Assembly: GCA_018383195.1 (NCBI GenBank)
Contig: JAGZOP010000010.1
Coordinates: 1 to 64,000 of the forward strand
Source: Clostridiaceae bacterium
GTDB lineage: Bacteria; Bacillota; Clostridia; Oscillospirales; Butyricicoccaceae
DNA: 64,000 nt
Direction of reading: 5' to 3'
Made by a program: the position numbers and the translations under genes. The notes below the pieces were generated by a model. It was not told the DNA's origin, searched no databases, and saw only the letters and a program-made list of their open reading frames with translations. Each line of letters starts with the position of its first letter. The first letter of the stretch is position 1. Shown here in pieces: positions 25,606-34,442 of this stretch.

Positions 25606-27672
25606 TTATGCACCCTCCTTCTGGTTCAGTTCTGCTTCGGAAAGCTGGCTGCGCGCAATCTGGCGATAGGTTTCACAGGAAGCGAGCAGCTCCTTGTGCG
25701 TACCCTTGCCCGCAAGCCGTCCCTCGTCGTCCAGCACGAGAATCTGGTCGGCGTACAGGATGGTGGAAATGCGCTGCGCGACAATCAGCACCGTGCTGTC
25801 CTGCGTCTTGGGACCGAGCGCACGGCGCAGCGCCGCGTCAGTCTTAAAATCAAGCGCGGAAAACGTATCGTCAAAAATATAAATCCGCGGTGCGCGGGCA
25901 ATGGCGCGCGCAATCGAAAGGCGCTGCTTCTGCCCGCCCGAGACATTGGAGCCGCCCTGCGCAATCGGGCTTTCAAATTTGGTCGGCTTGCTCTCAATAA
26001 ATTCAGACGCCTGCGCAATCTCTGCCGCTTCGCGGATTTGTTCCTCAGAAGCGTCCGGCGCGCCGTATGCGATATTGGAAGCAATGGTACCCGAGAACAG
26101 CACGCCCTTTTGCGGTGCAAACCCGATCATACCGCGCAGGGCATGGACGTCCATCTCCCGCACATCCACGCCGTCAATGGTCACGCGGCCGCCCGTCACA
26201 TCGTAAAAGCGGGGGATGAGGTTCACAAGCGTGGATTTGCCGCAGCCGGTCGAACCGATGATGGCGGTTGTTTTGCCGGGCAGCGCTTCAAAGTCAATCC
26301 CGGTCAGCACTTCTTCCTCGGCATCCGGGTAGTGGAAGGAGACATGCTCAAAGCGCACCGCGCCGCGCAGCTGCTCCGGCGTTTTTGGCTGGCTGGGGGA
26401 GTGGATGGACGGCTCTGCGGCAAGCACTTCGTCGATGCGTTCGCTCGATACCACCGCGCGCGGCAGCATGACGCTCATCATGGACAGCATGAGGAAGCTC
26501 ATGACAATCATCATGGTATAGCTGATGAATGCAGTCATTTCCCCGACGCCGAGCAGTCCGGCGTCGATGCGGTGCGAGGACACCCATACAATCAGCACCG
26601 AGATACCGTTCATCAGCAGCATCATGCACGGCATCATAAACGACATGCACCGGTTGGTAAACAGCATGGTGCGCATCAAGTTGCGGTTCGCGCCGTCAAA
26701 GCGTTCCTCCTCAACCTTTTCTCTGCCAAACGCACGGATGACCGGCAATCCGGTCAGGATTTCGCGCGCAATCAGGTTGACGCGGTCAATGAGCGACTGC
26801 ATTTTCTTGAATTTTGGCATGGCAAGCCCCATCAGCGCAGCGACGAGCGCGAGCAGCAGCGCGACCGCGAGCAGGATAATCCATTCCATATCCGCGCCCG
26901 TGCGGACAACCATCACGATGCCGCCCGCCGCAAGAAAGGGCGCGTAAGCGACCATACGCAGCAGCATGGTCACAGTGAGCTGAATCTGCTGAATATCGCC
27001 CGTGCTGCGCGTAATCAGGGATGCGGTCGAAAATTTTGAAAACTCTGCGCCCGAAAAGTGCACGACCTTGTCGAACACCTTGGCGCGCAGGTCGCGGCCG
27101 ATGGATGCGCCGACCCGCGCGGCAAGCAGTCCGCTCAGCACGGCTGCAAGCACCATGCCGAGGCTCATGAGCAGCATTTTCCCGCCCGTGCGCCACAGAT
27201 AATTGCACTGTATGCCGGCAAGGTCGATGCCAAGCGCCCGATATTCCGCCGTGACAAACGCGACCGCCGCCGCGTGCGTGTTCTGCTCGCCCATGACATC
27301 CAGTTCGGCGCGGGAGGGCGCTGTGCCGTGCGCCGCCATTGCCGCCTGCGCGATGGGCGCGGTGAGCGCTTCATCCAGTTTTTTTGCGTCAGCGTGATCC
27401 TTTTGGGTGTAAACACCGCCGTTTTCGGTGTAATTCTGCTGCCAAATGGCTTTTTCCCCGGCGGTCATATACTGCTCGACGGCAGCAAAGCTTTCGCTGC
27501 GGATTGCCGCCGGCGCGGCATATTCCACGCCGCTCGACTGGATGCCCACGTCAATCAGAGACGAGGTATAGGTAGGCAGCGCAAGGTCGCACACCGCCTG
27601 CACAAGCAGGCACAGCAAAATCAGCAGCACGGCTTTCCACTGGGGTTTCATTTTTCTAAGAATACTGCGCAT
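25606..27672 (-). CDS. ABC exporter half-transporter (membrane plus ATPase), first subunit
   Basis: 688 residues. The first and second membrane helices are separated by a large polar extracytoplasmic insert (about residues 50-150), as in the BmrC/LmrC-like partner of heterodimeric exporters. ATPase motifs: Walker A GSTGCGKST, signature NVSGGQKQRLS, and Walker B IYIFDDTFSALD, where Asp replaces the catalytic Glu. This is the usual degenerate site of heterodimeric exporters. ATG at 27672 follows GAAAGGA. It is 26 bases after the MarR-type regulator gene. Confidence 0.93.
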   Translation of the reverse strand: MRSILRKMKPQWKAVLLILLCLLVQAVCDLALPTYTSSLIDVGIQSSGVEYAAPAAIRSESFAAVEQYMTAGEKAIWQQNYTENGGVYTQKDHADAKKLDEALTAPIAQAAMAAHGTAPSRAELDVMGEQNTHAAAVAFVTAEYRALGIDLAGIQCNYLWRTGGKMLLMSLGMVLAAVLSGLLAARVGASIGRDLRAKVFDKVVHFSGAEFSKFSTASLITRSTGDIQQIQLTVTMLLRMVAYAPFLAAGGIVMVVRTGADMEWIILLAVALLLALVAALMGLAMPKFKKMQSLIDRVNLIAREILTGLPVIRAFGREKVEEERFDGANRNLMRTMLFTNRCMSFMMPCMMLLMNGISVLIVWVSSHRIDAGLLGVGEMTAFISYTMMIVMSFLMLSMMSVMLPRAVVSSERIDEVLAAEPSIHSPSQPKTPEQLRGAVRFEHVSFHYPDAEEEVLTGIDFEALPGKTTAIIGSTGCGKSTLVNLIPRFYDVTGGRVTIDGVDVREMDVHALRGMIGFAPQKGVLFSGTIASNIAYGAPDASEEQIREAAEIAQASEFIESKPTKFESPIAQGGSNVSGGQKQRLSIARAIARAPRIYIFDDTFSALDFKTDAALRRALGPKTQDSTVLIVAQRISTILYADQILVLDDEGRLAGKGTHKELLASCETYRQIARSQLSEAELNQKEGA

Positions 27673-27698
27673 AAATTTTCCTTTCAATGGGATTCTTC

Positions 27699-28133
27699 TT
27701 AATCGTTCCACGCGTCCAGTTCGCACTCAATCCCGCTGCAAAAGCGGTCGAACAGTGCAAAAAACTGCTCCGCTTCTCCCGGCTCCAAATGTGCAAGCGC
27801 ACGCGCGATGAAGGTGTCCAACCGGCGGACGTCCTCGGCAAGGCGCGCCCGTCCGCTGTCCGTAATGCGCGCGCGGGTGATGCGGCGGTCCATCGGGTCG
27901 GTTTCTTCGATCAGATAGCCGCGTTCACGCAGACGGCGCATGGTGCGGGAAACTGCCGGTGCAGAAATATGCATATGGCGCGCCATCTGCGCGGCATTCA
28001 TCTCCGCTCCCTTTTCGTTTCCCAGTATTTCCAGAATGATATGCTCCGCGCGGGGGAGAAGCCCGATCTGCTCGGGCACACGCAGCCGGTGAAACCGGCA
28101 CATCAGCTCAAAAAATTGCTGGATATTGGTCAT
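27699..28133 (-). CDS. MarR-family transcriptional regulator of the ABC exporter operon
   Basis: 144 residues with a winged helix: recognition region MNAAQMARHMHISAPAVSR followed by the wing LIEETDPMDRRITRARIT, diagnostic of MarR proteins. It heads the operon with the exporter pair, and a 25-base palindrome lies just downstream of the promoter -10, so it most likely represses its own operon until a ligand binds. The ATG at 28133 is set by GAAAGGA at 8 bases. Confidence 0.92.
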   Translation of the reverse strand: MTNIQQFFELMCRFHRLRVPEQIGLLPRAEHIILEILGNEKGAEMNAAQMARHMHISAPAVSRTMRRLRERGYLIEETDPMDRRITRARITDSGRARLAEDVRRLDTFIARALAHLEPGEAEQFFALFDRFCSGIECELDAWND

Positions 28134-28161
28134 GTTCCACATCCTTTCCGCCCAAATATAT

Positions 28162-28186
28162 AACATAGTTAATCATTAACGATGTT
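28162..28186. promoter_or_regulatory. Probable MarR operator
   Basis: 25-base palindrome AACATAGTTAAT-C-ATTAACGATGTT with one mismatch between 12-base arms. It begins one base downstream of the -10 hexamer, overlapping the expected transcription start, the classic position for MarR autorepression. Confidence 0.8.
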
Positions 28187-28187
28187 T

Positions 28188-28216
28188 ATTTTATCATCAA
28201 TATATCTAAAATTCAA
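28188..28216 (-). promoter_or_regulatory. Promoter of the marR-exporter operon
   Basis: On the minus strand -35 TTGAAT (28211-28216), 17-base spacer, -10 TAAAAT (28188-28193), followed at once by the palindromic operator. Confidence 0.8.
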
Positions 28217-28281
28217 GTGAATTTTTTGTGTATTTTCCCAGATATGCCGCAGCCGTCCGCAGCGCTGTTTTTTTTGCAGCC

Positions 28282-28310
28282 TTGCTAATTTCCCCATTTT
28301 ATCGTATCCT
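28282..28310 (+). promoter_or_regulatory. Promoter of the HAD phosphatase gene
   Basis: -35 TTGCTA, 17-base spacer, -10 TATCCT, 37 bases before the start codon. Confidence 0.55.
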
Positions 28311-28346
28311 TATTAGGTAAGAAAATTTTGAAAGCGGGAGGACGGT

Positions 28347-29162
28347 ATGAAATACGATCTGATCGCGCTCGACCTCGACGGGACGGCGCTGAACCCCAAA
28401 AACCTGGTCGAGCCATCAACCGCCGAAGCGGTACGCGACGCGCAGGCGCGCGGTGTGCGCGTGGTGGTTTCCACCGGACGCATCTGCGGAGAAGCAGCCG
28501 AGTTTGCCCGCGCGATGGGCGCAGACGACTATATGGTCACCTCGGGCGGCGCGGCGCTGTCCATGATCAGCGAGGAGCGCTGCTTCATGCGGCTGTCCAT
28601 GCCGTGGGAGGCTTCGGTACGCGCGGCGGCGGCGCTCGAGCGCATCGGTCTGTCCACCATGGTTTATGTGGCGGAAAATCTGCTCATCACCCCTTATGAT
28701 GAGCTGGCATTCGCGCGTTATAAATCCAACGAGGGCTATCTTTCCATCAAAAAAGTTGTGCCGTCTGTCGCAGAGTGGATTGCAAACGGTCATGTGATGG
28801 CAGATAAAATCTTTTCCCGCAGTCTGGACCGCGCGAACATTACAACTGTGCGGCAGGTGCTGTCCGGCATCGAGGGCATCCGCGTGATGAGCTCTGCGGA
28901 CGACAATGTCGAGGTGGTTTCTCCGGCAGCGGACAAGGCGGTTGCACTTTCCATGCTGTGCCGTCTCTATGGAACCGACCTTGCGCATACCGCCGCAGTC
29001 GGCGACAGTGAAAACGATCTGGAAATGCTGCACGCGGCAGCCTTGCCGATTGCAATGGGCAACGCAAATGCCGAAGTCAAGGCGCTGTGCCGGCATGTGA
29101 CCGATGACAATGCCCATGACGGCGTAGCCAAGGCAATCGAATGGGTGCTGCGGCAGGAATAA
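28347..29162 (+). CDS. HAD-superfamily hydrolase, Cof type
   Basis: 271 residues. Motif I DLDGTALN, motif II STGR, motif III Lys in the DKIF/DKAV region and motif IV GDSENDLEM place it in the Cof (IIB) group of sugar-phosphate or flavin-phosphate phosphatases. Usual length. GGGAGGACGGT precedes the ATG. Monocistronic with its own promoter and terminator; physiological substrate not predictable. Confidence 0.93.
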   Translation: MKYDLIALDLDGTALNPKNLVEPSTAEAVRDAQARGVRVVVSTGRICGEAAEFARAMGADDYMVTSGGAALSMISEERCFMRLSMPWEASVRAAAALERIGLSTMVYVAENLLITPYDELAFARYKSNEGYLSIKKVVPSVAEWIANGHVMADKIFSRSLDRANITTVRQVLSGIEGIRVMSSADDNVEVVSPAADKAVALSMLCRLYGTDLAHTAAVGDSENDLEMLHAAALPIAMGNANAEVKALCRHVTDDNAHDGVAKAIEWVLRQE

Positions 29163-29200
29163 AAAAGAAGGAAGCCTAGTGTCGGCTTCCTTCTTTTTTT
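29161..29200. terminator. Bidirectional terminator
   Basis: Sixteen-base-pair hairpin, arms AAAAAAGAAGGAAGCC and GGCTTCCTTCTTTTTT, between the HAD gene and the convergent small gene at 29217-29312. Confidence 0.9.
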
Positions 29201-29216
29201 CTATATAGTTTGGATG

Positions 29217-29312
29217 TCAGCGATAATCGTAGCGGCTCATGTTGGTCTTCTTCTTCGAAGCCACGCTGTTCCACTTTGCCATTGCGTCTTTCAAGTTCTC
29301 AAAAAAGTTCAT
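29217..29312 (-). CDS. Small 31-residue basic protein
   Basis: A short gene with an ATG preceded by GGAAAGGA at 8 bases and a terminator 17 bases after its stop. The product begins MNFFENLKDAMAKW and ends KKKTNMSRYDYR: a short amphipathic helix and a basic tail. The strong ribosome site and terminator favour a real gene. A -10 TATACT is at 29364-29369 on the minus strand. Function unknown; could be a membrane-associated micro-protein. Confidence 0.65.
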   Translation of the reverse strand: MNFFENLKDAMAKWNSVASKKKTNMSRYDYR

Positions 29313-29776
29313 GATCGTATCCTTTCCGCGTCCCACCGGACGCCCAATCTTTTTCTTGACTATAGTATATCGTAAAGTTCTTTAGAATGCACGCGTTATT
29401 TTGTTAAAATGATAACAAATTTTCATTTCTCCTTTTGCTTTCATGAAGTATTTCATTGTTTTCTTGCGAATAATTTTTTCATATTATTTACTTTATATCA
29501 GGATTTTCTCCGGTTTTTCCGCATTTATCCCGCTTTTTATTCTATATGTGCACTTTCACCTTTTACAAAACATCACTTTCTTGCGAACAGTTTTTTCGTA
29601 TGATTATTTTCTATTCTGAAAAAAAATATGTCAGTCTTTTTGTTGTTTTTATACACATCGGAATATCCATCACAAAAGCCGGAAAGGAGGCAGACAGCGA
29701 TTGACAAACCGCCGCTTTTCGCATACCATAGAAGGAGTACGCGGAAAGGTTCCGCGGGAAAAAGGGGTAGTACACT
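29313..29776. other. A+T-rich gene-free region upstream of an NSS symporter
   Basis: Contains a palindrome TTTGTTA-AAATGA-TAACAAA (29400-29419) and two imperfect direct repeats of about 28 bases beginning TTCTTGCGAA at 29461 and 29578. Near the end there is a run of T-rich DNA before the symporter. No gene or sure promoter is seen. Operator-like and repeat structure suggests regulation. Confidence 0.5.
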
Positions 29777-31114
29777 TTGAAAAAGAACCATTCGCGCGAT
29801 TCTTTCGCCAGCCGGTGGGGATTTATTCTTGCCTGCATCGGCTCTGCGGTCGGAATGGGAAACATCTGGATGTTCCCAACCCGTGTTTCCAAATTCGGCG
29901 GCGGCTCGTTCCTGCTCGCATATTTCCTGTTTGTCTTTGTCATCGGCTTTTCGGGCGTCATCGGGGAGATGGCATTCGGACGCGCCACCCGTTCGGGTCC
30001 GATTGGCGCTTTCTCGCAGGCGGTTGCCTCGCGCGGTAAAAATCCGAAAATCGGCGCCGCCATCGGGTTTATTCCGGTGCTCGGCTCACTTGCGCTTGCC
30101 ATTGGCTATTCGGTCGTCATGGGCTGGATTCTGCGCTATCTGGTTGCCTCGCTCACAGGAGAGGTGCTCGCGCCCACCGATATCGACGGATTTTCCGCGA
30201 TGTTCGGCAGCACCGCCTCGCCCTTCGGCAACAACCTGTACGTCATCCTGAGCCTTGTCATCGCCTTTATCATCATGGCGTTCGGCATTGCTTCGGGCAT
30301 CGAAAAAGCCAATAAAATCATGATGCCGCTGTTTTTCCTGCTGTTTCTGGGGCTTGCGGTGTATATGTTCTTCCAGCCAGGCGCAGCCGAGGGGTACCGC
30401 TACATGTTCCGCATCGACCCGGAAGCCATCCGCCAGAAGGAGACTTGGGTATACGCGCTCGGTCAGGCGTTCTTCTCGCTGTCCCTCGCGGGCAACGGCA
30501 CACTGATTTACGGCTCCTACCTGCGCGACGATGAGGACATCATCGGCTCGGCATGGAAGGTCGCGCTGTTTGACACGCTTGCCGCCATGCTGGCAGCGCT
30601 TGTCATCATCCCTGCCATGGCAACCGCGGGCAGCCAGCTCAACAGCGGCGGTCCCGGATTGATGTTCATTTTCCTGCCCGCGCTGTTCCAGTCCATGCCG
30701 GGCAGCCGCCTGATTGTCATTGTATTCTTTGTCGGCGTATTCCTCGCGGGCATGACCTCGCTCATCAACCTCTATGAAGCGCCCACCGCAACCATTCAGG
30801 AAAAGTTCGGGCTTTCCCGTCCGCGCGCCGTTCTGGTCATTGCGGCAATCGGCACCGTTATTTCGGTCTGCATTCAGGGCATTGTCGAGGGGTGGATGAA
30901 CTTTGTCTCCATCTATGTCTGCCCGCTTGGCGCAGGTCTTGCCGGCATCATGTTCTACTGGGTGTACGGCGAAAAGTTCGTGCGAGAGCAGGTGCAGAAG
31001 GGACGCATGAAACCCATTGGGCGCTGGCTCGAACCCATGACCAAAATTGTATTCTGCGGACTGACCATCGCAGTATTTATCCTTGGCGTGCTCACACCGG
31101 GCGGCATCGGATAA
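29777..31114 (+). CDS. Sodium-dependent neurotransmitter:sodium symporter (NSS) family transporter
   Basis: 445 residues with about 11-12 membrane helices of the LeuT fold. The first helix shows WGFILACIGSAVGMGNIWMFP, with the unwound G-x-G-N-x-W-x-F-P substrate and sodium site. Likely imports an amino acid or amine with Na+. The start is a TTG at 29777 with AAAGGGG at 9 bases; no ATG is available before the first helix. A second NSS gene lies 1 kb away. Confidence 0.93.
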   Translation: MKKNHSRDSFASRWGFILACIGSAVGMGNIWMFPTRVSKFGGGSFLLAYFLFVFVIGFSGVIGEMAFGRATRSGPIGAFSQAVASRGKNPKIGAAIGFIPVLGSLALAIGYSVVMGWILRYLVASLTGEVLAPTDIDGFSAMFGSTASPFGNNLYVILSLVIAFIIMAFGIASGIEKANKIMMPLFFLLFLGLAVYMFFQPGAAEGYRYMFRIDPEAIRQKETWVYALGQAFFSLSLAGNGTLIYGSYLRDDEDIIGSAWKVALFDTLAAMLAALVIIPAMATAGSQLNSGGPGLMFIFLPALFQSMPGSRLIVIVFFVGVFLAGMTSLINLYEAPTATIQEKFGLSRPRAVLVIAAIGTVISVCIQGIVEGWMNFVSIYVCPLGAGLAGIMFYWVYGEKFVREQVQKGRMKPIGRWLEPMTKIVFCGLTIAVFILGVLTPGGIG

Positions 31115-31115
31115 C

Positions 31116-31147
31116 AAAAAAACCTTCCTCAATGAGGAAGGTTTTTT
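31116..31147. terminator. Bidirectional terminator
   Basis: AAAAACCTTCCTC / GAGGAAGGTTTTT hairpin with an AAT loop between the NSS gene and the convergent PepSY gene. Confidence 0.9.
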
Positions 31148-31151
31148 CTTT

Positions 31152-31931
31152 TCAGTCGTCGTAGCGGTCATCATCGTCGTCGTAACGGTCGTCGTCAACA
31201 TCTTTGCCGTCCGTTTCTTTCTGAAGAATCTTACCGGTGACTGCGTCGATATCGTATTCATACTCCATATTGCCGCTTCTGAATTCAATCTCATAGACCA
31301 GATCATCCCGGTCCAGATCGCACTTCATCCAACGGGCATTCGCAGCGCTGATTCCCGCATCCTTGAGCGCAGCATTTTTCGCGGTGTCCACTGAAATCAG
31401 TTCGGCGGTTGGATTTCTGCCGTCATCGTCATAGCGGCTGTCAATGTCTTCATCCAGAATTTTTCCGGTGACGGCATCGATTTTATACTCGTATTTTTTG
31501 TTCCCATCGACAAGCTCTACTTCATAAACCGCTCTGCCGTCGTCCCATTCGAGCACGCACCACTTAACGTCGGAAACCTCCGCGCCTGCCCGATTTGCCG
31601 CCGTTTTCTTGGCGGATTCCTCGGAAATATACGTGTCGTCCGCATCATCCCAAGTAATGAGCGCTGTATTGGTGTCCTTGTCGTAATCGACCTCCAGTCC
31701 CAGCGCCTCGCAGAACGCCCGCATGGGCACATAGGTTGTGCCTTTGTATACAAACGGCTGCACCTTGATGCCGCTAGTGTCACGGATGGTAAAAACAGCC
31801 TTGTTGATCTTTACACCGATATCGTCGTCATCCCCCCGAATGGTACGGTCTGCCGCCGCGGTAAAGGTCAAACCAAACGCCGCTGCCGTCAAAGCCGCGC
31901 CTAGAATCAATCCTTTCATTCGCTCTTTCAT
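31152..31931 (-). CDS. Secreted stalk-domain/PepSY protein with Asp-rich tail
   Basis: 259 residues. Signal peptide (MKERMKGLILGAALTAAAFG, cleavage near TAAADR). Then a copper-amine-oxidase-N-like stalk domain (FVYKGTTYVPMRAFCEALGL), then two PepSY repeats, each with KYEYKIDAVTGKI- or EYEYDIDAVTGKI-type hairpins. The last 15 residues are almost only Asp, Arg and Tyr (DDDRYDDDDDRYDD). PepSY proteins are thought to act as protease inhibitors or envelope sensors; the tail may bind cations. AAAGGAGG precedes the ATG. Confidence 0.85.
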   Translation of the reverse strand: MKERMKGLILGAALTAAAFGLTFTAAADRTIRGDDDDIGVKINKAVFTIRDTSGIKVQPFVYKGTTYVPMRAFCEALGLEVDYDKDTNTALITWDDADDTYISEESAKKTAANRAGAEVSDVKWCVLEWDDGRAVYEVELVDGNKKYEYKIDAVTGKILDEDIDSRYDDDGRNPTAELISVDTAKNAALKDAGISAANARWMKCDLDRDDLVYEIEFRSGNMEYEYDIDAVTGKILQKETDGKDVDDDRYDDDDDRYDD

Positions 31932-32076
31932 GTTGGATGCCTCCTTTTGGTATAAAACGCGTTCGATTCCGCGTTTTCAAATGACCTGTTTGCGTAGGTT
32001 CTTTATTTACCGCAAGTATACCACATTGGTATTGATTTGTCTGCAAAAAATCCTAAAAATTTTTGGGTGTTTTTAC

Positions 32077-32110
32077 AGAAAAATGCCCTCTGTTTTTGTA
32101 CAGAGGGCAT
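32077..32110 (-). terminator. Terminator of the second NSS symporter gene
   Basis: Arms ATGCCCTCTG (32083-32092) and CAGAGGGCAT (32101-32110), T-run on the minus strand. Confidence 0.8.
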
Positions 32111-32123
32111 AAAAAGTGTCGGT

Positions 32124-33581
32124 TTACTTTTTCGCGCCAAACCGCTTTGCGTGGCAGATGATATAAAATACAATCAGCGCAAGCGGCAGGATATAGCTGA
32201 CGCCGCCGAATTTCTGCACATAACCCATCGTGAAGATAACCAGCACGATCAGCGGCAGCACATAGGTCACGTATACGCGCAGCCAAGACGGGAATTTGAG
32301 TCCCTTGCCCGCGTCAGCTTCGCGGATGAAGTTATCCCAACCCCAGCCGTAGCGGGAAGTACAGAACAGCAGATAGACCATCGAGCCAAGCGGCAGCAGG
32401 TTGTTGGAAACGATGAAGTCCTCCATATCCTGGATGTTGCCGATGTGCGGGAACGTGATGCCGTCCCACAGGTTGAAGCCGAGGATACACGGAACGGAGA
32501 TCACAAGAATGAGCACCAGATTGAACAGGATGGTCTTTTTGCGGCTCCAGCCCCACAAATCCATGCCGAACTGCACAATATTCTGGAACACCGCAATGAT
32601 GGTCGAGAACGCCGCAAAGGACATAAATACGAAGAACAGCGAGCCCCACAGACGGCCGCCGGGCATCTGATTGAAAATATTCGGCAGAGTGACGAAAATA
32701 AGCGCCGGTCCCTGACCTGCATCGACATGGAATGCCGCAGCAGCCGGGAAAATAATCAGACCGGACATGAGCGCTACAAAGGTATCGAGCACCGTGATGC
32801 TGATCGCCTCGCCGGTCAAGCTGCGGTCGCGGCCGATGTAAGAGCCGAAAATCGCCAGCGCACCGATGCCGAGCGACAGGGTAAAGAACGCCTGACCCAT
32901 TGCGGCAAAGATGCTCTCGCCAAGACCGCCGGGCGCCTCATAGAGCTTGGAAAAATCGGGTTTCAGATAGAAGGAAAGACCCTCCGATGCACCTTCGAGC
33001 GTTACGGAACGGAACACCAGTACAATCATGATCGCAAGCAGCGCAATCATCATGACCTTGTTTACCTTTTCTACGCCGCCCTGCAAGCCGCGCGAACAAA
33101 CACCAAAACTGAGCAATACCGTGACAACCATCCAGAAAGCCAGGTAGCCGGGATTGGACAGCATATCATTGAAAACGCCGCCGACCTGTTCAGGGTTCAA
33201 ACCCTCGAACTCGCCGCCTGCCATCTTGGTAAAGTAGGCGAGCATCCAGCCGCCGACCGTGGTGTAAAACGCCATCAGCATATAGTTGCCAATCATCGCG
33301 CCATAACTGTACCAGTGCCACTTGGAGCCTTTGGGTTCCAGTTCGTGGAACGAGCGCGCCGCCGACTTCTGGCTGGCACGGCCGACCGCAAACTCCATAA
33401 CCATGATCGGCAGACCCAAAATCAGCAAAAACAGCAGATAAACAAGTACAAACGCTGCACCACCGTACTGTCCCGTGATGTACGGAAAGCGCCACACGTT
33501 GCCAAGACCAATCGCGCACCCGGCTGAAATCAGGATAAACCCGAGCCGCGAGGCGAATTTTTCTCTTTCTTTCATAAGCAA
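32124..33581 (-). CDS. NSS family sodium symporter, second copy
   Basis: 485 residues, LeuT fold, first helix GFILISAGCAIGLGNVWRFP. It belongs to a different branch from the 29777 gene: Arg replaces Met after the conserved Trp, and the loop lengths differ. Substrate probably an amino acid. A TTG at 33581 sits six bases after AAAGGGGG; an ATG two codons later (33575) is the alternative start. The leader GGGGTAGTA and a TTG start resemble those of the other NSS gene. Confidence 0.93.
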   Translation of the reverse strand: MLMKEREKFASRLGFILISAGCAIGLGNVWRFPYITGQYGGAAFVLVYLLFLLILGLPIMVMEFAVGRASQKSAARSFHELEPKGSKWHWYSYGAMIGNYMLMAFYTTVGGWMLAYFTKMAGGEFEGLNPEQVGGVFNDMLSNPGYLAFWMVVTVLLSFGVCSRGLQGGVEKVNKVMMIALLAIMIVLVFRSVTLEGASEGLSFYLKPDFSKLYEAPGGLGESIFAAMGQAFFTLSLGIGALAIFGSYIGRDRSLTGEAISITVLDTFVALMSGLIIFPAAAAFHVDAGQGPALIFVTLPNIFNQMPGGRLWGSLFFVFMSFAAFSTIIAVFQNIVQFGMDLWGWSRKKTILFNLVLILVISVPCILGFNLWDGITFPHIGNIQDMEDFIVSNNLLPLGSMVYLLFCTSRYGWGWDNFIREADAGKGLKFPSWLRVYVTYVLPLIVLVIFTMGYVQKFGGVSYILPLALIVFYIICHAKRFGAKK

Positions 33582-33617
33582 ATACTACCCCCTTTGCGGC
33601 AAAACGCCGCTTTTGTT

Positions 33618-33646
33618 ATTATAGCAAACTCCTTTGGTGCAGGCAA
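33618..33646 (-). promoter_or_regulatory. Promoter of the second NSS gene
   Basis: On the minus strand -35 TTGCCT (33641-33646), 17-base spacer, -10 TATAAT (33618-33623) with an extended TGC just before the -10. Confidence 0.75.
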
Positions 33647-33648
33647 GC

Positions 33649-33681
33649 AAAAAAGCCCGATTCCTATGGAATCAGGCTTTT
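33649..33681 (-). terminator. Terminator of the lipoprotein gene
   Basis: Hairpin with arms AAAAGCCCGATTCC and GGAATCAGGCTTTT (one mismatch) and loop TAT, 14 bases after the lipoprotein stop; it lies just upstream of the next promoter. Confidence 0.85.
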
Positions 33682-33694
33682 GATACCGCTGTTG

Positions 33695-34249
33695 TTATTT
33701 CTCGGTGAACGGGGTTTTGAAAAATGTCGGGTGCTCGGAAAATTGGACGCTGAACTCCTCTTTATAATTCGTGATGGGTGTCGCGCCATTCTCCCCATCA
33801 TAACCGCCGATATGCAGAATCCACGCATGTTCATGCTTCGCAGGCGCCCAGCCGTTTTCGCCCTTGACGAGGTTCACATATTCGTATACCGGATATACCT
33901 TGTCATCCTCCGCGCACCGCACCTGATAGTACAGATTCGCTTCGACGTCAGACTGCCCATAATGCGCAATTTTGCTTTCCAGAATGGTCATGTTGTCGTT
34001 CAGTGTACTGCCCTCGGCATGCTTTCCCTGAATCTGCACCCAGTCTTTGAGCCACGCATCCACCGCCGCAATGTCTTCCTCTGGAAACGCCATCTTGCCC
34101 GTAATCTCGGTCGGCTCCGGCACGACGGTCTGCTCTGCCGCGCTGCTCGCGCTGACGGAAGAAGCTGCGCTGCTCTGCTCCTGCGCGCAGCCGGTCAGAC
34201 ACAGTAAAACCGCGCTGCACAGCAGGAAAAACCATTTTTGCCGTTTCAT
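33695..34249 (-). CDS. Lipoprotein of unknown function
   Basis: 184 residues with a lipoprotein signal peptide ending in lipobox LTGC (Cys21), then a Ser/Ala-rich linker. The mature domain is compact, with WAPAKHEHAWILHIGGYDGE in the middle. I do not recognise the domain. GGAG-type ribosome site precedes the ATG. Stands alone between two terminators. Confidence 0.82.
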   Translation of the reverse strand: MKRQKWFFLLCSAVLLCLTGCAQEQSSAASSVSASSAAEQTVVPEPTEITGKMAFPEEDIAAVDAWLKDWVQIQGKHAEGSTLNDNMTILESKIAHYGQSDVEANLYYQVRCAEDDKVYPVYEYVNLVKGENGWAPAKHEHAWILHIGGYDGENGATPITNYKEEFSVQFSEHPTFFKTPFTEK

Positions 34250-34442
34250 AAGAAATCTCCTTTCTCCGATGCTTACAAAGCCATTTTCTTCTCACTGGAT
34301 TGCCGGTTTCTCCCTGTGCCTAGATTTTAGTGCGGCGGCGGACTGTCAACGCAATCGCTTCAACTGAAACATTCTTGTTATCTTTGTTGCAGTTTTGTAA
34401 ACTTTATAATATCTTTGTAACATTTTCCTTTTTATCGACAAA

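Noticed and set aside
32037..33527. Plus-strand frame of about 500 codons
   Set aside because: Antisense to the second NSS symporter; protein is hydrophilic and without recognisable domain.
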